64,000 bases of DNA from an uncultured Alphaproteobacteria bacterium (GCA_951812805.1 CATOSZ010000001.1:1664017-1728016), one strand, 5' to 3'. Shown: positions 8,975 through 18,165, counted from the first letter of the stretch. The notes: generated from the letters alone by a model not told the origin. Numbers and translations: made by a program.

Positions 8975-10462
8975 CTACTCTCCGCCCTCGGGTTCGCCCT
9001 GTCCGGCGATCTCGGCCGAGAAGGTCGTGCGGTGCAACGTGGTGGCCAGCTCGCTCGTGTCCATGGCGTTTTGCAACGCCTCGCCGTCGAGCCTTTGGCG
9101 GAATGTCGCGAATCCAGGGGCGTCGGTGGCGGCGTCGAGCACCGGCTGGACGATGGGCTCCATGATGCGTGTCCAGCCTTCGTCTTCGATCAGCGCGTCG
9201 ACGGCCCGATCGATAGCGTCGCCCGCCCGCCTGGGTCCCGCGAGCGCCAGACGCTCCTCCTCGGCCCGCGCGGGCGGCGTCGAGGGCGCCGCCGCTTCCC
9301 ATTCTCCCCCGTAGGTGCGCTCGACATAGGCTTGGGTCGGCTTGAGCTCGGACATCCGGGCGACGATGTCATCGCGGTTCGCGCGGCGCTCCAGGTCTTC
9401 CGGCGGGGCGGTGTCGCGGATCAAGCGCGGCACGGCGGCGCCTGGGTGGTTCCAGTGGGTGAGCCAGGTGGCGAGGGAGTGCTGGAGGGCGGCGGAGAGG
9501 CGTCGTGCGTCGGCGGCGACGAGGCGTTGCAGCACCTCGGCATGGACCTCGGCCGTGGCCTGCCAGGGGCCGATCTCGCTGGTGGCGCGCTGGCCGAGCA
9601 CGGCGTCGGCGATCATGCCGTCCATGGCGGCGGTGAACTCCTTGTAGTCGCCGCCGGCGCGGCGCTGGGAGTCGAGGGTCTCGATCTTCTGGCCCTCCTT
9701 GGTCACGACGCCGGCGCCGCCGATGACGGCGCTTACGGTTTCGAGCGCCAAGGCGACCTCTTCGGGCGGGGCGTCGCCCCGGAGCGAGATCACGAGGGCG
9801 GGCATGCCGAACTTCTCCAGCGCGGTCGACCAGAAGCGGACACCCTGCCGCTTTAACCAGACGGGCCAGAGGCACCAGCGGGCGACACCGGGGCCGTGCG
9901 GCTGGCCGCCGTGCTGGCGGGGCTGGCGCAGGACGGTGAACTTGGCCGGCGGCAGTTCGATTCCGCGCGGCCGGTCCCGGGCGATCAGCAACGGCGTGCC
10001 GTCGGGGCGGAAGCGGAATCGGGCGGGATCGCGCACCTTGAGATCGGCGAGGCGGGCACGGCCGCCGTCGATCTCCCAGAGGCACTCGGCGATGGCATAG
10101 CCGTACCAGACGGCGTGTAGCAGTTCCCGGCTGACGCGGTCGATCTCGATGGCCTCGAGTTGCCCGGCGAGGTCCTCGGCGGCGATGCGGTCGCGCCGCG
10201 CCGTGCCGCCGGGTTCGACCTCGAGCGGCGCGGCGGTGCCGGCGTCGAGGCGCTGGTCGAGCACGGCGCGGGCGTGGGGGTCGGTGAGCGCCGCCGTGGC
10301 GGCGGAGATCGAGGCGGGGTCGCTTCGCCACTGACGGGGATCGGCGGCGAACGCGCCCATCTCGTCGAGCCAGGCGCCGGCCCAGGCGCCGATACCCTCG
10401 CGGCCGGCCTCGGGCGCGGCGATCTCGGCGGTGTCGGGCGTCGCGGGGAGGTCTTTCACCAT
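8975..10462 (-). CDS. DUF935 phage portal protein (Mu gp29-like)
   Basis: The product is 495 residues from ATG 10462, two bases after the terminase stop; GTG 10468 is an alternative start. The frame is open far upstream, but that part is a shadow of the terminase. DUF935 portals form the dodecameric ring at the head vertex through which DNA is packaged. Recognisable family segments are HAVWYGYAIAECLWE (about residue 117), the Leu/Arg-rich PARFRFRPDGTPLLI, and WWxxF-type motifs around VRFWSTALEKFGMPALVI. Terminase upstream and MuF downstream give the standard portal neighbourhood. Confidence 0.9.
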   Translation of the reverse strand: MVKDLPATPDTAEIAAPEAGREGIGAWAGAWLDEMGAFAADPRQWRSDPASISAATAALTDPHARAVLDQRLDAGTAAPLEVEPGGTARRDRIAAEDLAGQLEAIEIDRVSRELLHAVWYGYAIAECLWEIDGGRARLADLKVRDPARFRFRPDGTPLLIARDRPRGIELPPAKFTVLRQPRQHGGQPHGPGVARWCLWPVWLKRQGVRFWSTALEKFGMPALVISLRGDAPPEEVALALETVSAVIGGAGVVTKEGQKIETLDSQRRAGGDYKEFTAAMDGMIADAVLGQRATSEIGPWQATAEVHAEVLQRLVAADARRLSAALQHSLATWLTHWNHPGAAVPRLIRDTAPPEDLERRANRDDIVARMSELKPTQAYVERTYGGEWEAAAPSTPPARAEEERLALAGPRRAGDAIDRAVDALIEDEGWTRIMEPIVQPVLDAATDAPGFATFRQRLDGEALQNAMDTSELATTLHRTTFSAEIAGQGEPEGGE

Positions 10463-10464
10463 GC

Positions 10465-11904
10465 TCACCACCCGTTCAGAGCCGAGAGGGGCGAGCGCAC
10501 GACGCCGAGTTCGTAGTCGATCTCGTGGCCACTGCCGGGCCCCAGTCCATCGGGCGCGCGGAAGGCGGCGTGCCGGCGGTCCGTGGTCCAGGCCTCGAAG
10601 GGGCCGCGGGCCTGGGCAGCAGCGGCGCAGGCGAGCGCGAGGGCCCAGAAGCGGTCGCCGTGGCCGTCGGTGTCGGCTCGCTCGGCGGTCAGCCGGGGGG
10701 CGCCCGTGGGCCCGGCTTCGGCGCGCAGGCTGTGCAGGTCGCGCCGCAGCGCCTCGTCGGCGGGGATACGAATACGGTTGTCCTCGAAGGCCTCGCGCAG
10801 CGCGGTGGCGACGTCGAGCCGTTTGGGGGTCGTCATCAGCACGCCCTCGACGGTGAGGCCGCCGTGATCCTCGGCCAGCTGCTCGACGACGGCCTCGCCC
10901 ATGCCGGTCTGATCGACGGCGATGCGGAGCGGGCGGTAGCGAGCGGCGAGCGTGCGCACGATCGCGCGCTGTTCGGAGAAGGAGATATCGCGCGCCGTCT
11001 GGATCTCGCGCAGCCACAAGACATCGCCGACCTTCTCGATGACGGCGGCGACCCAGAGATCGCGCCGCCGCGCGACATCGACGCCGATATAGGTGGTGCC
11101 GCCCGCATACAGTTCCGCTTTGCCGGCCTCCGCGTCCTCGGCATCGGTGATCGCCTTCCAGGCGAGCCAGGCGCCCGAACCGGCCGAGGGCACGCAGTCG
11201 AGCTCCTGGGCGGCGCGGGCGCCGTACTCCGCACGCAACCCCGCCTCCCAGGCCGCCTCGGCCTCGCCGGTCCAATCCTGCCCGGCGACCATGCAGATGC
11301 GCTTGTAGAGGCCCTCGTGAAGCGCATCGGCCAGCGTGACGGTATGCAGCGCGCCCGGCTGGCGGCGCTCGGCGATATCGCGGCAGAGCGCGGCGAAGGG
11401 GTTGGCCTCGCCGTTATGAGTGGAGATCACGCGCACCGCGCCGCCCCACATGCGGGTCGCCAGCGCGGCGGTCAGCACGGCCTCGAGATCGTCGATGAAG
11501 GCGGCCTCGTCGATGACGGCAATATCGCCGGGCCGACCCTTGGAGCGCCAGGCCCGTGGACTGGACGCGAGGGCGGTGATGGTCTTGCCCGCGGCGAGGC
11601 GCAGGCGGAAGGCCTGCACGGCGTGGGAATCACCGGTGTCGATCAAGGTCTCGCCGGCGGTCTCGATCGCGATGCCCTGGCAGTGCTCGACCCACTCGGC
11701 GCAGTCGGCGACGAAGCCGCGCGCCATGTCGAGGGAATAGGACTGGTAGTACACGTCGCCGCGCCCGAGGCCGGCGTGCATTACCGCGTTATATGCCTCG
11801 GCCCAGGAGATGCCGATCCGTCTGGACTTCTGGATCGCCGCCAATCCGCTCGTCTCGGCGACCCAGCGCTGCTGGTAAGGGAGCAAGGTGCGCGCGTCCT
11901 TCAT
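10465..11904 (-). CDS. Phage terminase large subunit (Mu gp28-like)
   Basis: The product is a 479-residue DNA-packaging motor. The ATPase half has a Walker A-like segment QKSRRIGISWAEA near residue 25 and a Walker B IAVIDEAAFIDD near residue 131. The coupling motif is VISTHNGE. The nuclease half begins with YIGVDVARRRD, with a further acidic site at IAVDQTGMGE. ATG 11904 overlaps the stop of the small-subunit-like gene (ATGA), which fixes the start; a longer open frame upstream is a shadow. Length and motif order are normal for Mu-type terminases. Confidence 0.93.
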   Translation of the reverse strand: MKDARTLLPYQQRWVAETSGLAAIQKSRRIGISWAEAYNAVMHAGLGRGDVYYQSYSLDMARGFVADCAEWVEHCQGIAIETAGETLIDTGDSHAVQAFRLRLAAGKTITALASSPRAWRSKGRPGDIAVIDEAAFIDDLEAVLTAALATRMWGGAVRVISTHNGEANPFAALCRDIAERRQPGALHTVTLADALHEGLYKRICMVAGQDWTGEAEAAWEAGLRAEYGARAAQELDCVPSAGSGAWLAWKAITDAEDAEAGKAELYAGGTTYIGVDVARRRDLWVAAVIEKVGDVLWLREIQTARDISFSEQRAIVRTLAARYRPLRIAVDQTGMGEAVVEQLAEDHGGLTVEGVLMTTPKRLDVATALREAFEDNRIRIPADEALRRDLHSLRAEAGPTGAPRLTAERADTDGHGDRFWALALACAAAAQARGPFEAWTTDRRHAAFRAPDGLGPGSGHEIDYELGVVRSPLSALNGW

Positions 11905-12440
11905 GCGCCGCCCTCCACGAACGCGCGGATCGAGGCGGCGCCCTCCTCGGAGAGGCCGAGCTTGCGGGCCTGTTGGCCGGCCGCCTGGGCGGCGCGCTTG
12001 GTGGCCTGCTCGACCAGGCGGGCGGCATAGTCCTGATCGAGGCGGGCAGCCTGCATCAGATCCTTGAGGGAGCGCCCCAGGTGGGCGAGATCGCCGGCCT
12101 TCAGGGTGCTGGCGTCGCCATCGAGCAGTGCCTGCTGGAACTCGAAGCACAGTGTGCGCGCGATCTCCAACAACGCGCGGTGGCGCCGGCTCTCGTCCTC
12201 GCCCTCGAGATCCGTGGCGATGGCATCCATCATCCTCCGCGATTCGCGCAGCCGGCCGCCCATCGCCTCGAGCTTGCGCTTGGCGGCATGCGCGGTGGAG
12301 CGGGAGAGCTCGGCGCCGCGCTCGCGCAGCAGGGCGCGGAAGTCGTCGACGCTGATCGTGGGGTTGGCGTCGAGGAAGGCGGCGATACTGGCCTGCTCCT
12401 CGGCCGAGAAATGGCGGTCGATCAGAGCGCGGCGCGGCAT
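11901..12440 (-). CDS. DUF3486 phage protein (Mu gp27-like)
   Basis: The product is 179 residues. DUF3486 proteins lie immediately upstream of Mu-type terminases and are thought to serve as the small terminase subunit or DNA-recognition partner. The N-terminal part shows the family's HTH-like element (PTISVDDFRALLRERG and RSTAHAAKRK, residues 28-56). The rest is helical with Arg- and Ala-rich stretches. The gene overlaps the large subunit by four bases and is three bases from its upstream neighbour, so all are probably made from one transcript. Confidence 0.87.
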   Translation of the reverse strand: MPRRALIDRHFSAEEQASIAAFLDANPTISVDDFRALLRERGAELSRSTAHAAKRKLEAMGGRLRESRRMMDAIATDLEGEDESRRHRALLEIARTLCFEFQQALLDGDASTLKAGDLAHLGRSLKDLMQAARLDQDYAARLVEQATKRAAQAAGQQARKLGLSEEGAASIRAFVEGGA

Positions 12441-12443
12441 GGT

Positions 12444-12746
12444 TCAGAGTTCGTCCGGGCGCGGGCGGCGGACCCCGGGCGCGGCGGCGCGGCCCTCGAC
12501 GACATCCTGGCCCCGGGCCAGAAGTGCGGCGACGGTGAAGCCCTCGACGTCGCGGGTCTCGATCAGGCCCTGTTCGGCCAGCCAGGCGAGCTCGGTGGCG
12601 AGCCTGTCGAGGCTCGGGCGGTGGCCGAACGCGGTCAGCGCGCTGGCCAGGATGCGGTCGTTGAGATCGAAGCCTTCGGCTTGCGCCAGGAGCTGCAGAA
12701 CGACGAGGCGCATATCCTCGGCCACGATGCGGGCGTAAGAGCTCAC
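12444..12746 (-). CDS. Mu gp26-like phage protein (VpaChn25_0724 family)
   Basis: The product is 100 residues. It has a winged-helix look: YARIVAEDMRLVVLQLLAQA, then LNDRILASALTAFGH and a beta-wing around GLIETRDVEGFTVAAL. This is the pattern of the small ArsR-like family located between gp25 and gp27 homologues in Mu-like prophages. The biochemical role is not established. The stop overlaps the downstream region closely, and the start shares bases with the preceding stop at 12743. Confidence 0.78.
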   Translation of the reverse strand: MSSYARIVAEDMRLVVLQLLAQAEGFDLNDRILASALTAFGHRPSLDRLATELAWLAEQGLIETRDVEGFTVAALLARGQDVVEGRAAAPGVRRPRPDEL

Positions 12747-13054
12747 GGCACCCCCTTGTCCATCAGATGCTCATGAATCAGGTGTAGCGTCCGTTCGATG
12801 GCGGCGACCGAGGCCTTGACGGCGGCGACATCGGCGCGGGTTTCCGCCGAGATACGGTCGAGCTCCTCGATCCGATTCCGCAGTGCGCCGAAGGTCGCCG
12901 AGTTGTCCTGCTTCTCGACCGCCGCGAGGCGCACCTTCGTCTCGGCCAGCCTGGCCTCGGCCTCGCGCATGCGGCGGAACAGCAGCACGATGGCAGCGAC
13001 GATCGCGGCGACAGCGGCGCGCACCAGCCAGCCGGTGATCTCCTCGGCGCTCAT
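12743..13054 (-). CDS. DUF2730 phage protein (Mu gp25-like)
   Basis: The product is 103 residues from ATG 13054, which overlaps the endolysin stop (ATGA); the longer upstream frame is a shadow. One N-terminal transmembrane helix (LVRAAVAAIVAAIVLLF, residues 10-26) is followed by a coiled coil with regular heptads (EARLAETKVRLAAVEKQ and onward). This single-span plus coiled-coil layout is typical of DUF2730 proteins, which sit in the lysis region and may have a spanin- or holin-accessory-like role; that role is an inference. Confidence 0.75.
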   Translation of the reverse strand: MSAEEITGWLVRAAVAAIVAAIVLLFRRMREAEARLAETKVRLAAVEKQDNSATFGALRNRIEELDRISAETRADVAAVKASVAAIERTLHLIHEHLMDKGVP

Positions 13055-13512
13055 GTCATCCCCCAGAGAGCGGCTTCGGCCTCGCGCCGGCGGACCAGGC
13101 CGGCAAGCCGCCGCCCGCCGGCGAACACCCAGCGGCGGAACTGATCCGGCACGTCGTCCCACGCGCCGGCGTTGACGCGGCGCAGCAGGGTCGAGGCGCG
13201 CAGTGCGCCCGATCCGAGGTTGAAGGCGAAAGAGGTCAGCGCGCCGTGCTGGTTGGTGCCGATCGGCACGACCACCATGCGGTCGACCGCGAGAGCGAAG
13301 CGCGCGAGATCGCGCCGCAGCAGCGCTTCCGCGCCCGCCGCGTCGAGCGGCGGGTGGTCCAGGCCGACGCGGCGCCCATCGACGCCATAGGTGGCGCCGT
13401 GGCCGATGGTCAAGACCCCGGCGGGGCAGAGATAGGGTTCCGCCGAGAAGCCCTCGAAGTGCTTGATCAGGCGGACTGCCCGGCGGCAGACCGGGGCGCG
13501 GCGCCGGCTCAT
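13051..13512 (-). CDS. Phage endolysin, GH24 lysozyme (muramidase)
   Basis: The product is 153 residues and would cut the glycan strand of peptidoglycan at lysis. The catalytic Glu is in IKHFEGFSAEPY (about residue 17). The family Asp/Thr pair is represented by TIGHGATYGVDGRR with the expected spacing. The structural segment TNQHGALTSFAFNLGSG is the standard GH24 core. There is no signal peptide, so it depends on the adjacent holin. ATG 13512 overlaps the holin stop, which defines the start over a longer upstream frame. Confidence 0.92.
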   Translation of the reverse strand: MSRRRAPVCRRAVRLIKHFEGFSAEPYLCPAGVLTIGHGATYGVDGRRVGLDHPPLDAAGAEALLRRDLARFALAVDRMVVVPIGTNQHGALTSFAFNLGSGALRASTLLRRVNAGAWDDVPDQFRRWVFAGGRRLAGLVRRREAEAALWGMT

Positions 13513-14006
13513 CGCCTGACCGCCGCCGAGAGCTTCGCGCCGGAGCGGTAGCCGAACAGATAGCCGAGCACGGCCTGGATCGCATCGCCGACCAGCGAAC
13601 CCCAGATCACCGTGGAGATCTCGGCCAGATGCGGCGCGCCAAAATACATCCCGTAGGCGTACGTGCCGGCGATCGCGGTGAACAGCGCGATGATGACGGT
13701 GCAGGCGCCGGGCCGCAGGGCGGCGTTCCAGGCGTCGACCCACTTCACGCCGACCGGCGCCTGGGATTTGTAGATCTCCGACATCTGGGTGCGGAAGGCG
13801 CGCACCTCCTCCATCTGCGCTTGGCCCTCGATCTCCTGAAGGCGGGCGTCGGTCCGGTGCGCCAGCAGCTTCAGTTGCAGCTCAGCCTGCTTGTCCATGC
13901 GGTCCATCTCGCGCCCGTGCTCGCGGCTCTCGCGGAACTCCTTCAGGAGGTCAGGGATGACGCCGCCGAGCATGCCGAGGCCGGTGGAAATCAGGGAGAT
14001 GATCAT
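13509..14006 (-). CDS. Phage holin-like protein (3TM type)
   Basis: The product is 165 residues. An N-terminal hydrophobic segment (MIISLISTGLGMLGGVI) is followed by a charged coiled coil (residues 20-75). Two C-terminal membrane helices lie around ACTVIIALFTAIAGTYAYG and LVGDAIQAVLGYLFGY. This is the layout of the 3TM holins of Mu-like and related prophages, which release endolysin by permeabilising the inner membrane. Direct overlap with the endolysin gene supports the call. It could instead be a structural membrane protein, but that is less likely here. Confidence 0.8.
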   Translation of the reverse strand: MIISLISTGLGMLGGVIPDLLKEFRESREHGREMDRMDKQAELQLKLLAHRTDARLQEIEGQAQMEEVRAFRTQMSEIYKSQAPVGVKWVDAWNAALRPGACTVIIALFTAIAGTYAYGMYFGAPHLAEISTVIWGSLVGDAIQAVLGYLFGYRSGAKLSAAVRR

Positions 14007-14096
14007 CGCGTGTCCTGTCGGGCTGGGGTCGGGAGGGGATTATCGCGCATCCCGGCAGGCGGTTGCAGCGGACCATGGTCCGCCGCACAGGCGGTC

Positions 14097-14429
14097 TTAC
14101 GCGCCGTGCCGCCGGTAGCGCCGCGCGGTGCGCCGGGTGATGGCGAGCCGCCGCGCGATCTCGGCCGTGCTCATGCCTTGTGCCGCGAGATGTCGCACCA
14201 GGGCGCGCCGCGCGAGCGGCACGGCAATCGCCCCGCCACCGAAGCGGCCGACGATCGCGGCCGCCGCTTCGGCGCCGACGAGGCCTGCCAGCGCCTGGCC
14301 CGGTGGCGTATCGAGTGCGCGCGGCACGTCCCAACCGTCGTCGCCGCCGTGCGCCAGAGCGATTCCGAGCGCCGCCCCGCGCCCCGCGAGCGCCTCGATC
14401 TCGGAAAGCACGCCCGGTAGCGTCGTCAC
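14097..14429 (-). CDS. Mor/C-family transcription activator
   Basis: The product is 110 residues from GTG 14429, which overlaps the methyltransferase stop (GTGA). Mor and C proteins of Mu switch on the middle and late promoters by binding as dimers and recruiting RNA polymerase. The N-terminal dimerisation part contains LVGAEAAAAIVGRFGGG and the beta-strand AIAVPLA. The C-terminal HTH is STAEIARRLAITRRTARRY. It lies just before the lysis genes, as expected for a late-gene activator, with 90 bases to the holin start where its target promoter could be. Confidence 0.83.
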   Translation of the reverse strand: MTTLPGVLSEIEALAGRGAALGIALAHGGDDGWDVPRALDTPPGQALAGLVGAEAAAAIVGRFGGGAIAVPLARRALVRHLAAQGMSTAEIARRLAITRRTARRYRRHGA

Positions 14430-15184
14430 CCCGCGTCCTCCAGCGGCAGTGGAGCCTGTTGGGTGGCGGGGACGTCGAACGGCAGCAGTGGCTGGGCCAC
14501 GCGGGCCTCGAGCCGGCGGCGTGCGATCTCGTGGTATCCAGGCTCGATCTCGATGCCGAGGAAGCGCCGGCCGAGCGCGATGGCCGCCACGCCCGTCGTG
14601 CCCGAGCCCATGAAGGGATCGCAGATTAGATCGCCCGGTTGGGTGTAGAGCTGGATCAGCGCCATCATCAGCGCCAGCGGCTTGGCCGTCGGATGGCCGC
14701 CCTTGGCGGTCGGATAGGTGAACACACCGCGCCGCCCGCCGCCATTCCAGCGCCGATGGCCGGTGCCGCACCAGGCGGAGACGATACATTCGAAGCCGCG
14801 CGCCGCGCCCTGGCCGTTGAACCTGGGGGTCGCGTCCGGCTTCACCCAGCAGAGCGTCGTGTCCCACTTGCCGCCGGCCGCCTGGATGGCGTCGCGCCAG
14901 GCGCCGACGCCCTCGGCGAGGGCGAACGCCAGGAGCCAGCCTCGCGCGGCCGTCACCATGGTCCGGGCCGCCTCCTCGCGGATCGCGTCGATGCCGGCGA
15001 ACTCGAACCCGCGCGGCGGCGCCTGGCCGTCGGTGCGCTGGATCCGGCCTTCCGCCGCGGCCCGGTGCAGGACGGCCTCGTAGGGTGGATCGGCGATTAT
15101 GTGGTCGACCGGGCCGAGCGTGGGCAGGAGTTGCAGACAATCGCCCCGGTAGATGGTCGCCTCGCCGATGCGGTGCGTGGTCAT
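14426..15184 (-). CDS. DNA methyltransferase, beta class (DPPY), phage-encoded
   Basis: The product is 252 residues. The catalytic motif DPPYEAV (about residue 37) precedes the AdoMet-binding motif DPFMGSGTTGVAA (about residue 190). That order defines the beta class. DPPY suggests N6-adenine methylation, though N4-cytosine enzymes of this class can look alike. A target-recognition region (residues 95-160) contains GHRRWNGGGRRGVFTYP. No restriction gene is near, so protection of phage DNA is the likely role. The start at 15184 overlaps the stop of the truncated gene upstream. Confidence 0.9.
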   Translation of the reverse strand: MTTHRIGEATIYRGDCLQLLPTLGPVDHIIADPPYEAVLHRAAAEGRIQRTDGQAPPRGFEFAGIDAIREEAARTMVTAARGWLLAFALAEGVGAWRDAIQAAGGKWDTTLCWVKPDATPRFNGQGAARGFECIVSAWCGTGHRRWNGGGRRGVFTYPTAKGGHPTAKPLALMMALIQLYTQPGDLICDPFMGSGTTGVAAIALGRRFLGIEIEPGYHEIARRRLEARVAQPLLPFDVPATQQAPLPLEDAG

Positions 15185-15476
15185 GTCTGGGTCCCTCGCG
15201 CCTTGGCCTGGCGAATCCGGTCACCGAGGTGGCGGATCAGCGCGTCGGCGGCTGTATCTGGCAACTGGAGATAACCACGCCGTCCGGGCGCCTTGACGTG
15301 GCGGTCGGCATAAGCGTCGAGCGCGGCCAAGTTGCCGATCCGCACCCTGCCCAGGCGGTGCAGTATGCGCCATTGTGCCTCCAGCACGCGGGCGCGCGGA
15401 CGCTCCCAGACCCCCAAGGGCGTGGCGTAGGGCGCCCAGTCGACGCCGGCCTCGCGGGCGAGCCAGGCCTCCAGGC
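15181..15476 (-). CDS. Phage protein of unknown function, 5' end cut by IS21 copy C
   Basis: About 98 native codons remain. The open frame borrows a start (MLIDS) from the IS21 end. The sequence is Arg-rich and helical with aromatic residues (LEAQWRILHRLGRVRIGNL), in keeping with a small DNA- or protein-binding phage factor. It overlaps the methyltransferase start by four bases, so it belonged to the same early/middle transcript. I do not recognise a family. Confidence 0.5.
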
Positions 15477-15546
15477 TGTCAATCAGCATTTAATTCTGAC
15501 CCCCTATCGGCGTGCAAAATTGACCCCCCCCCCTTGCTTCGACGGA

Positions 15547-15653
15547 GGTTGTCCCGGTAGTCCACGGGAGGGCCCCGCGCGGCTTCGTGTAGCGCTTTGC
15601 GTTACGCGGAGCGAAGCCGCGTGGGAGGGGCCTGTGGGCCCACCGGGACAACC
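15547..15653. repeat. Long imperfect hairpin in IS21 copy C leader
   Basis: Sequence and pairing are the same as at 3326-3432: a 12-base outer stem and a nine-base GCGGCTTCG inner stem. Confidence 0.7.
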
Positions 15654-16046
15654 GGGCCGGCGGCGGAACGTGGGGATCAGGTGGGGTTCTTGAAGTGGCA
15701 ATGAGCTTTTGAAGTAGTGTCCAGACTGTTCTGCAAGTTTGTCATGGCTGCCGATGAGGGCCACCGGCATGCCTGGCGCGGAGATTTCGATTGCTCGGAG
15801 CGCCAGGCATGCCGAGCCGCCGTCAGGCGGCTTTCTGGATGCGTTCGCTTTTGCTCTCCTTGAGATGGATCATGTTGAGCTAGCGGTTGGCATCCAGCCA
15901 GTCCTCATGGATTTCGATCGCGAGAGCCCGGACCAGCCGGAGGCAGCTCATCCACCCCATCGGCCCGGACTTGTGCCCCAGCTACGAAACCCCTTTTGCA
16001 GAACAATCTGTACAGGACCCGTTTTGATTTGCCCGCCTTTGCGATG

Positions 16047-16095
16047 AAAGCCCCCAGGCTGATTGGCTCCATATAGCGGATCAGCCTGGGGCTTT
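16047..16095 (-). terminator. Hairpin downstream of istB (copy C)
   Basis: The same AAAGCCCCCAGGCTGAT/ATCAGCCTGGGGCTTT stem as in the other copies lies 13 bases beyond the istB stop. Confidence 0.6.
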
Positions 16096-16108
16096 GCTTA
16101 CAGGGCGG

Positions 16109-16621
16109 CTACTTTTGTCGTCGCTGTTTGCTTTGTGCGAAGCGGTAAGACATGTTGCCTGTTTCGATGATTGCGCAGTGATGCGTTACACGATCCAGCA
16201 ACGCGGTTGTCATTTTTGCATCTCCGAAGACGGAGACCCATTCCCCGAACTCCAGATTGGTGGTGATGATGACGCTGGTCTTCTCATAGAGTTTGCTGAT
16301 CAGGTGGAACAAGAGCGCACCGCCGGATTTGGGGAATGGGATATAGCCCAGTTCGTCGATGATGACGCAATCCATGGCCGTCAGTTGCCGGATGATCTTG
16401 CCGGCGTTGCCTTCGGCCTGTTCCTTGATCAGCGCATTGATCAGATCGACGGCGTTGAAGAAACGGACCTTCTTTCCCTGATTGATCAACAGCGTCCCCA
16501 GAGCAATGGCGATGTGGGTTTTGCCCGTACCGGTTCCGCCCACCAGAATGAGGTTGTGGGCCTCCTGGGTGAACTGCCCTGAGCAGAAGGGGTCGATTTG
16601 CGCTTGGGTGACGGCGGCTAG
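16109..16621 (-). pseudogene. istB: istB fragment, 3' end (copy C)
   Basis: It covers the ATPase core including Walker A ([11 protein letters not shown]) and Walker B (VIIDELGYI) through the normal C-terminus, but is separated from its 5' end by the IS1182 insertion at CTAG (16618-16621). The reading frame upstream runs into IS1182 sequence, so no native N-terminus is made. Confidence 0.88.
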
Positions 16622-18165
16622 CAGCCTGTCGGACTTGAGCCGAGTTTCGAGATGAGATTCACTGTCACGGTCTGATTCTCTCCTGCGCGGTGATTTTGTG
16701 ATGAGCAACTTTCGACAGGTTGACCGGGAGACCAGCTATCTTCTGCCGCCTTCGGTGGACGAATGGCTGCCTGATCGTCATCTGGCGCGCTTCGTGGTCG
16801 ATGTGCTGGAGCAGCTGGATCTCTCTGCGTTCGTGAAGGCCTATCGTGGTTCGGGCTCGGCGGCGCATCACCCGAGCGTCCTGCTGGGCCTGCTGATCTA
16901 CGGCTACGCGACGGGGGTGCATTCCAGCCGGAAGCTGGAGCGGGCGAGCTATGATTCGGTGGCCTTCCGCTTCATCGCGGCAAACGACCACCCCGACCAC
17001 GACACGATCGCCACGTTCCGCCGTCGCTTCCTGCCGCTGATCGAGGGGCTGTTCGTGCAGGTTCTGCTGCTGGCGCGGCAGGCCGGCATGCTGCAACTGG
17101 GCACGGTGGCGCTGGACGGGACGAAGATCCATGCCGACGCGAGCCGGCACAGCGCCCTGTCGTGGCAGCGTGCGGGCGAGATCGAAGCCCGGCTGCGGGC
17201 CGAGGTGGCGGAGTTGATGGCGTTGGCGGAAGCGGCGGACCGGTCCGAGGTTCCCGACGGCATGAGCGTGCCGGAGGAGCTGGCACGGCGCGAGGACCGG
17301 CTGGCGGCGATCGCCGCGGCGAAGGCGGAGATCGAGGCGCGGGCGGCCGAGCGTCATGCGCGGGAGCAGGCGGAGTACGAAGAGAAGCTGGCAGCCCGCG
17401 AGGCGAAGGAAACGCGGACCGGCCGCAAGCCGGGCGGGCGGCCACCGAAGCCGCCGGAGCCGGGGCCACGGGCGAAGGACCAGGTCAACCTGACGGACCC
17501 GGACTCGCGCATCATGCCGGTGGCCGGCGGCGGCTTCGAGCAGTGCTACAACGCCCAGGCTGCGGTGGCCGCCGGCAGCCTGCTGGTGGTCAGCGCCGAC
17601 GTGGTGCAGGCGGCGAACGACAAGCAGCAGATCGAACCGACGCTCGAAGCACTCGCCGGCCTGCCGGACGGGCTTGGCGAGGTCGAGACCCTGTTGGCGG
17701 ACAGCGGCTACTTCAGCCAGGCCAACGTCGAGGCCTGCGGGGAAGCGGAGATCGCGCCGCTGATCGCGCTCGGCCGGGAGCACCACCATCTTTCCTGGCG
17801 GGACCGCTTCGCCGAGGCGCCGCCAGCGCCCGAGGATCCGACGCCGCTCGAGGCGATGTGCCATCGCCTGGCCACACCCGAGGGCCGGGCGCTCTACGCG
17901 CTTCGCAAGCAGACGCCGGAGCCGGTGTTCGGCATCATCAAATCGGTGATGGGCTTGCGTCAGTTCAGCCTGCGCGGCCTCGACAAGGCGAAGGGGGAAT
18001 GGACCTTGGCCACGCTCTCCTGGAACATCAAGCGGATGTTCGTCCTCAGCCACGCCTGAACGGGCGGGCCAACCCGCGTTCGCAACTTCATGGGGGTAAA
18101 TCCATGACATCGACGCCCGCCAAGCCAATCTTACCAATCCTTGCATGCCCGAGTCCGACAGGCTG
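16622..18165 (+). mobile_element. IS1182-family element, copy 1
   Basis: It is 1544 bp with terminal inverted repeats CAGCCTGTCGGACT and AGTCCGACAGGCTG. CTAG flanks it on both sides (16618-16621 and 18166-18169). Comparison with uninterrupted IS21 copy A, which has a single CTAG at this point, proves that these four bases are the duplicated target. Confidence 0.95.
16698..18059 (+). CDS. IS1182-family DDE transposase (copy 1)
   Basis: The product is 453 residues. The N-terminal DUF772-type domain ([20 protein letters not shown]) is followed by the first catalytic Asp in [13 protein letters not shown] (about residue 138). A charged insertion with coiled coil follows (residues 160-245). The second Asp is in [12 protein letters not shown], and the Glu is in [19 protein letters not shown] near the C-terminus. 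Length and motif order are normal for the family. The same sequence is found at 32698-34059 and 62625-63986. Confidence 0.95.
   Translation: MMSNFRQVDRETSYLLPPSVDEWLPDRHLARFVVDVLEQLDLSAFVKAYRGSGSAAHHPSVLLGLLIYGYATGVHSSRKLERASYDSVAFRFIAANDHPDHDTIATFRRRFLPLIEGLFVQVLLLARQAGMLQLGTVALDGTKIHADASRHSALSWQRAGEIEARLRAEVAELMALAEAADRSEVPDGMSVPEELARREDRLAAIAAAKAEIEARAAERHAREQAEYEEKLAAREAKETRTGRKPGGRPPKPPEPGPRAKDQVNLTDPDSRIMPVAGGGFEQCYNAQAAVAAGSLLVVSADVVQAANDKQQIEPTLEALAGLPDGLGEVETLLADSGYFSQANVEACGEAEIAPLIALGREHHHLSWRDRFAEAPPAPEDPTPLEAMCHRLATPEGRALYALRKQTPEPVFGIIKSVMGLRQFSLRGLDKAKGEWTLATLSWNIKRMFVLSHA

Larger units (their letters stand above)
7713..15476 (-). mobile_element. Mu-like prophage remnant (lysis, packaging and portal module)
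   Basis: Genes run on the minus strand in the order methyltransferase, Mor-like activator, holin, endolysin, gp25-, gp26- and gp27-like proteins, terminase, portal, small protein, MuF. This is the order of the middle/late head region of Mu-type transposable phages, and most neighbours overlap by ATGA or GTGA. The phage transposase A/B genes, protease, major capsid, tail and ends are absent. Both edges are IS21 copies, so the remainder was lost or moved through IS activity. Confidence 0.85.

Noticed and set aside
8384..9856. 490-codon plus-strand frame across the MuF and portal genes
   Set aside because: Antisense of well-identified phage genes; no recognisable motif.
10525..12030. 501-codon plus-strand frame opposite the terminase
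   Set aside because: Antisense of a clear terminase with Walker motifs.
16665..18146. 493-codon minus-strand frame in the IS1182 elements (also at 32665-34269)
   Set aside because: Antisense of the DDE transposase; it exists only because of third-position GC bias.
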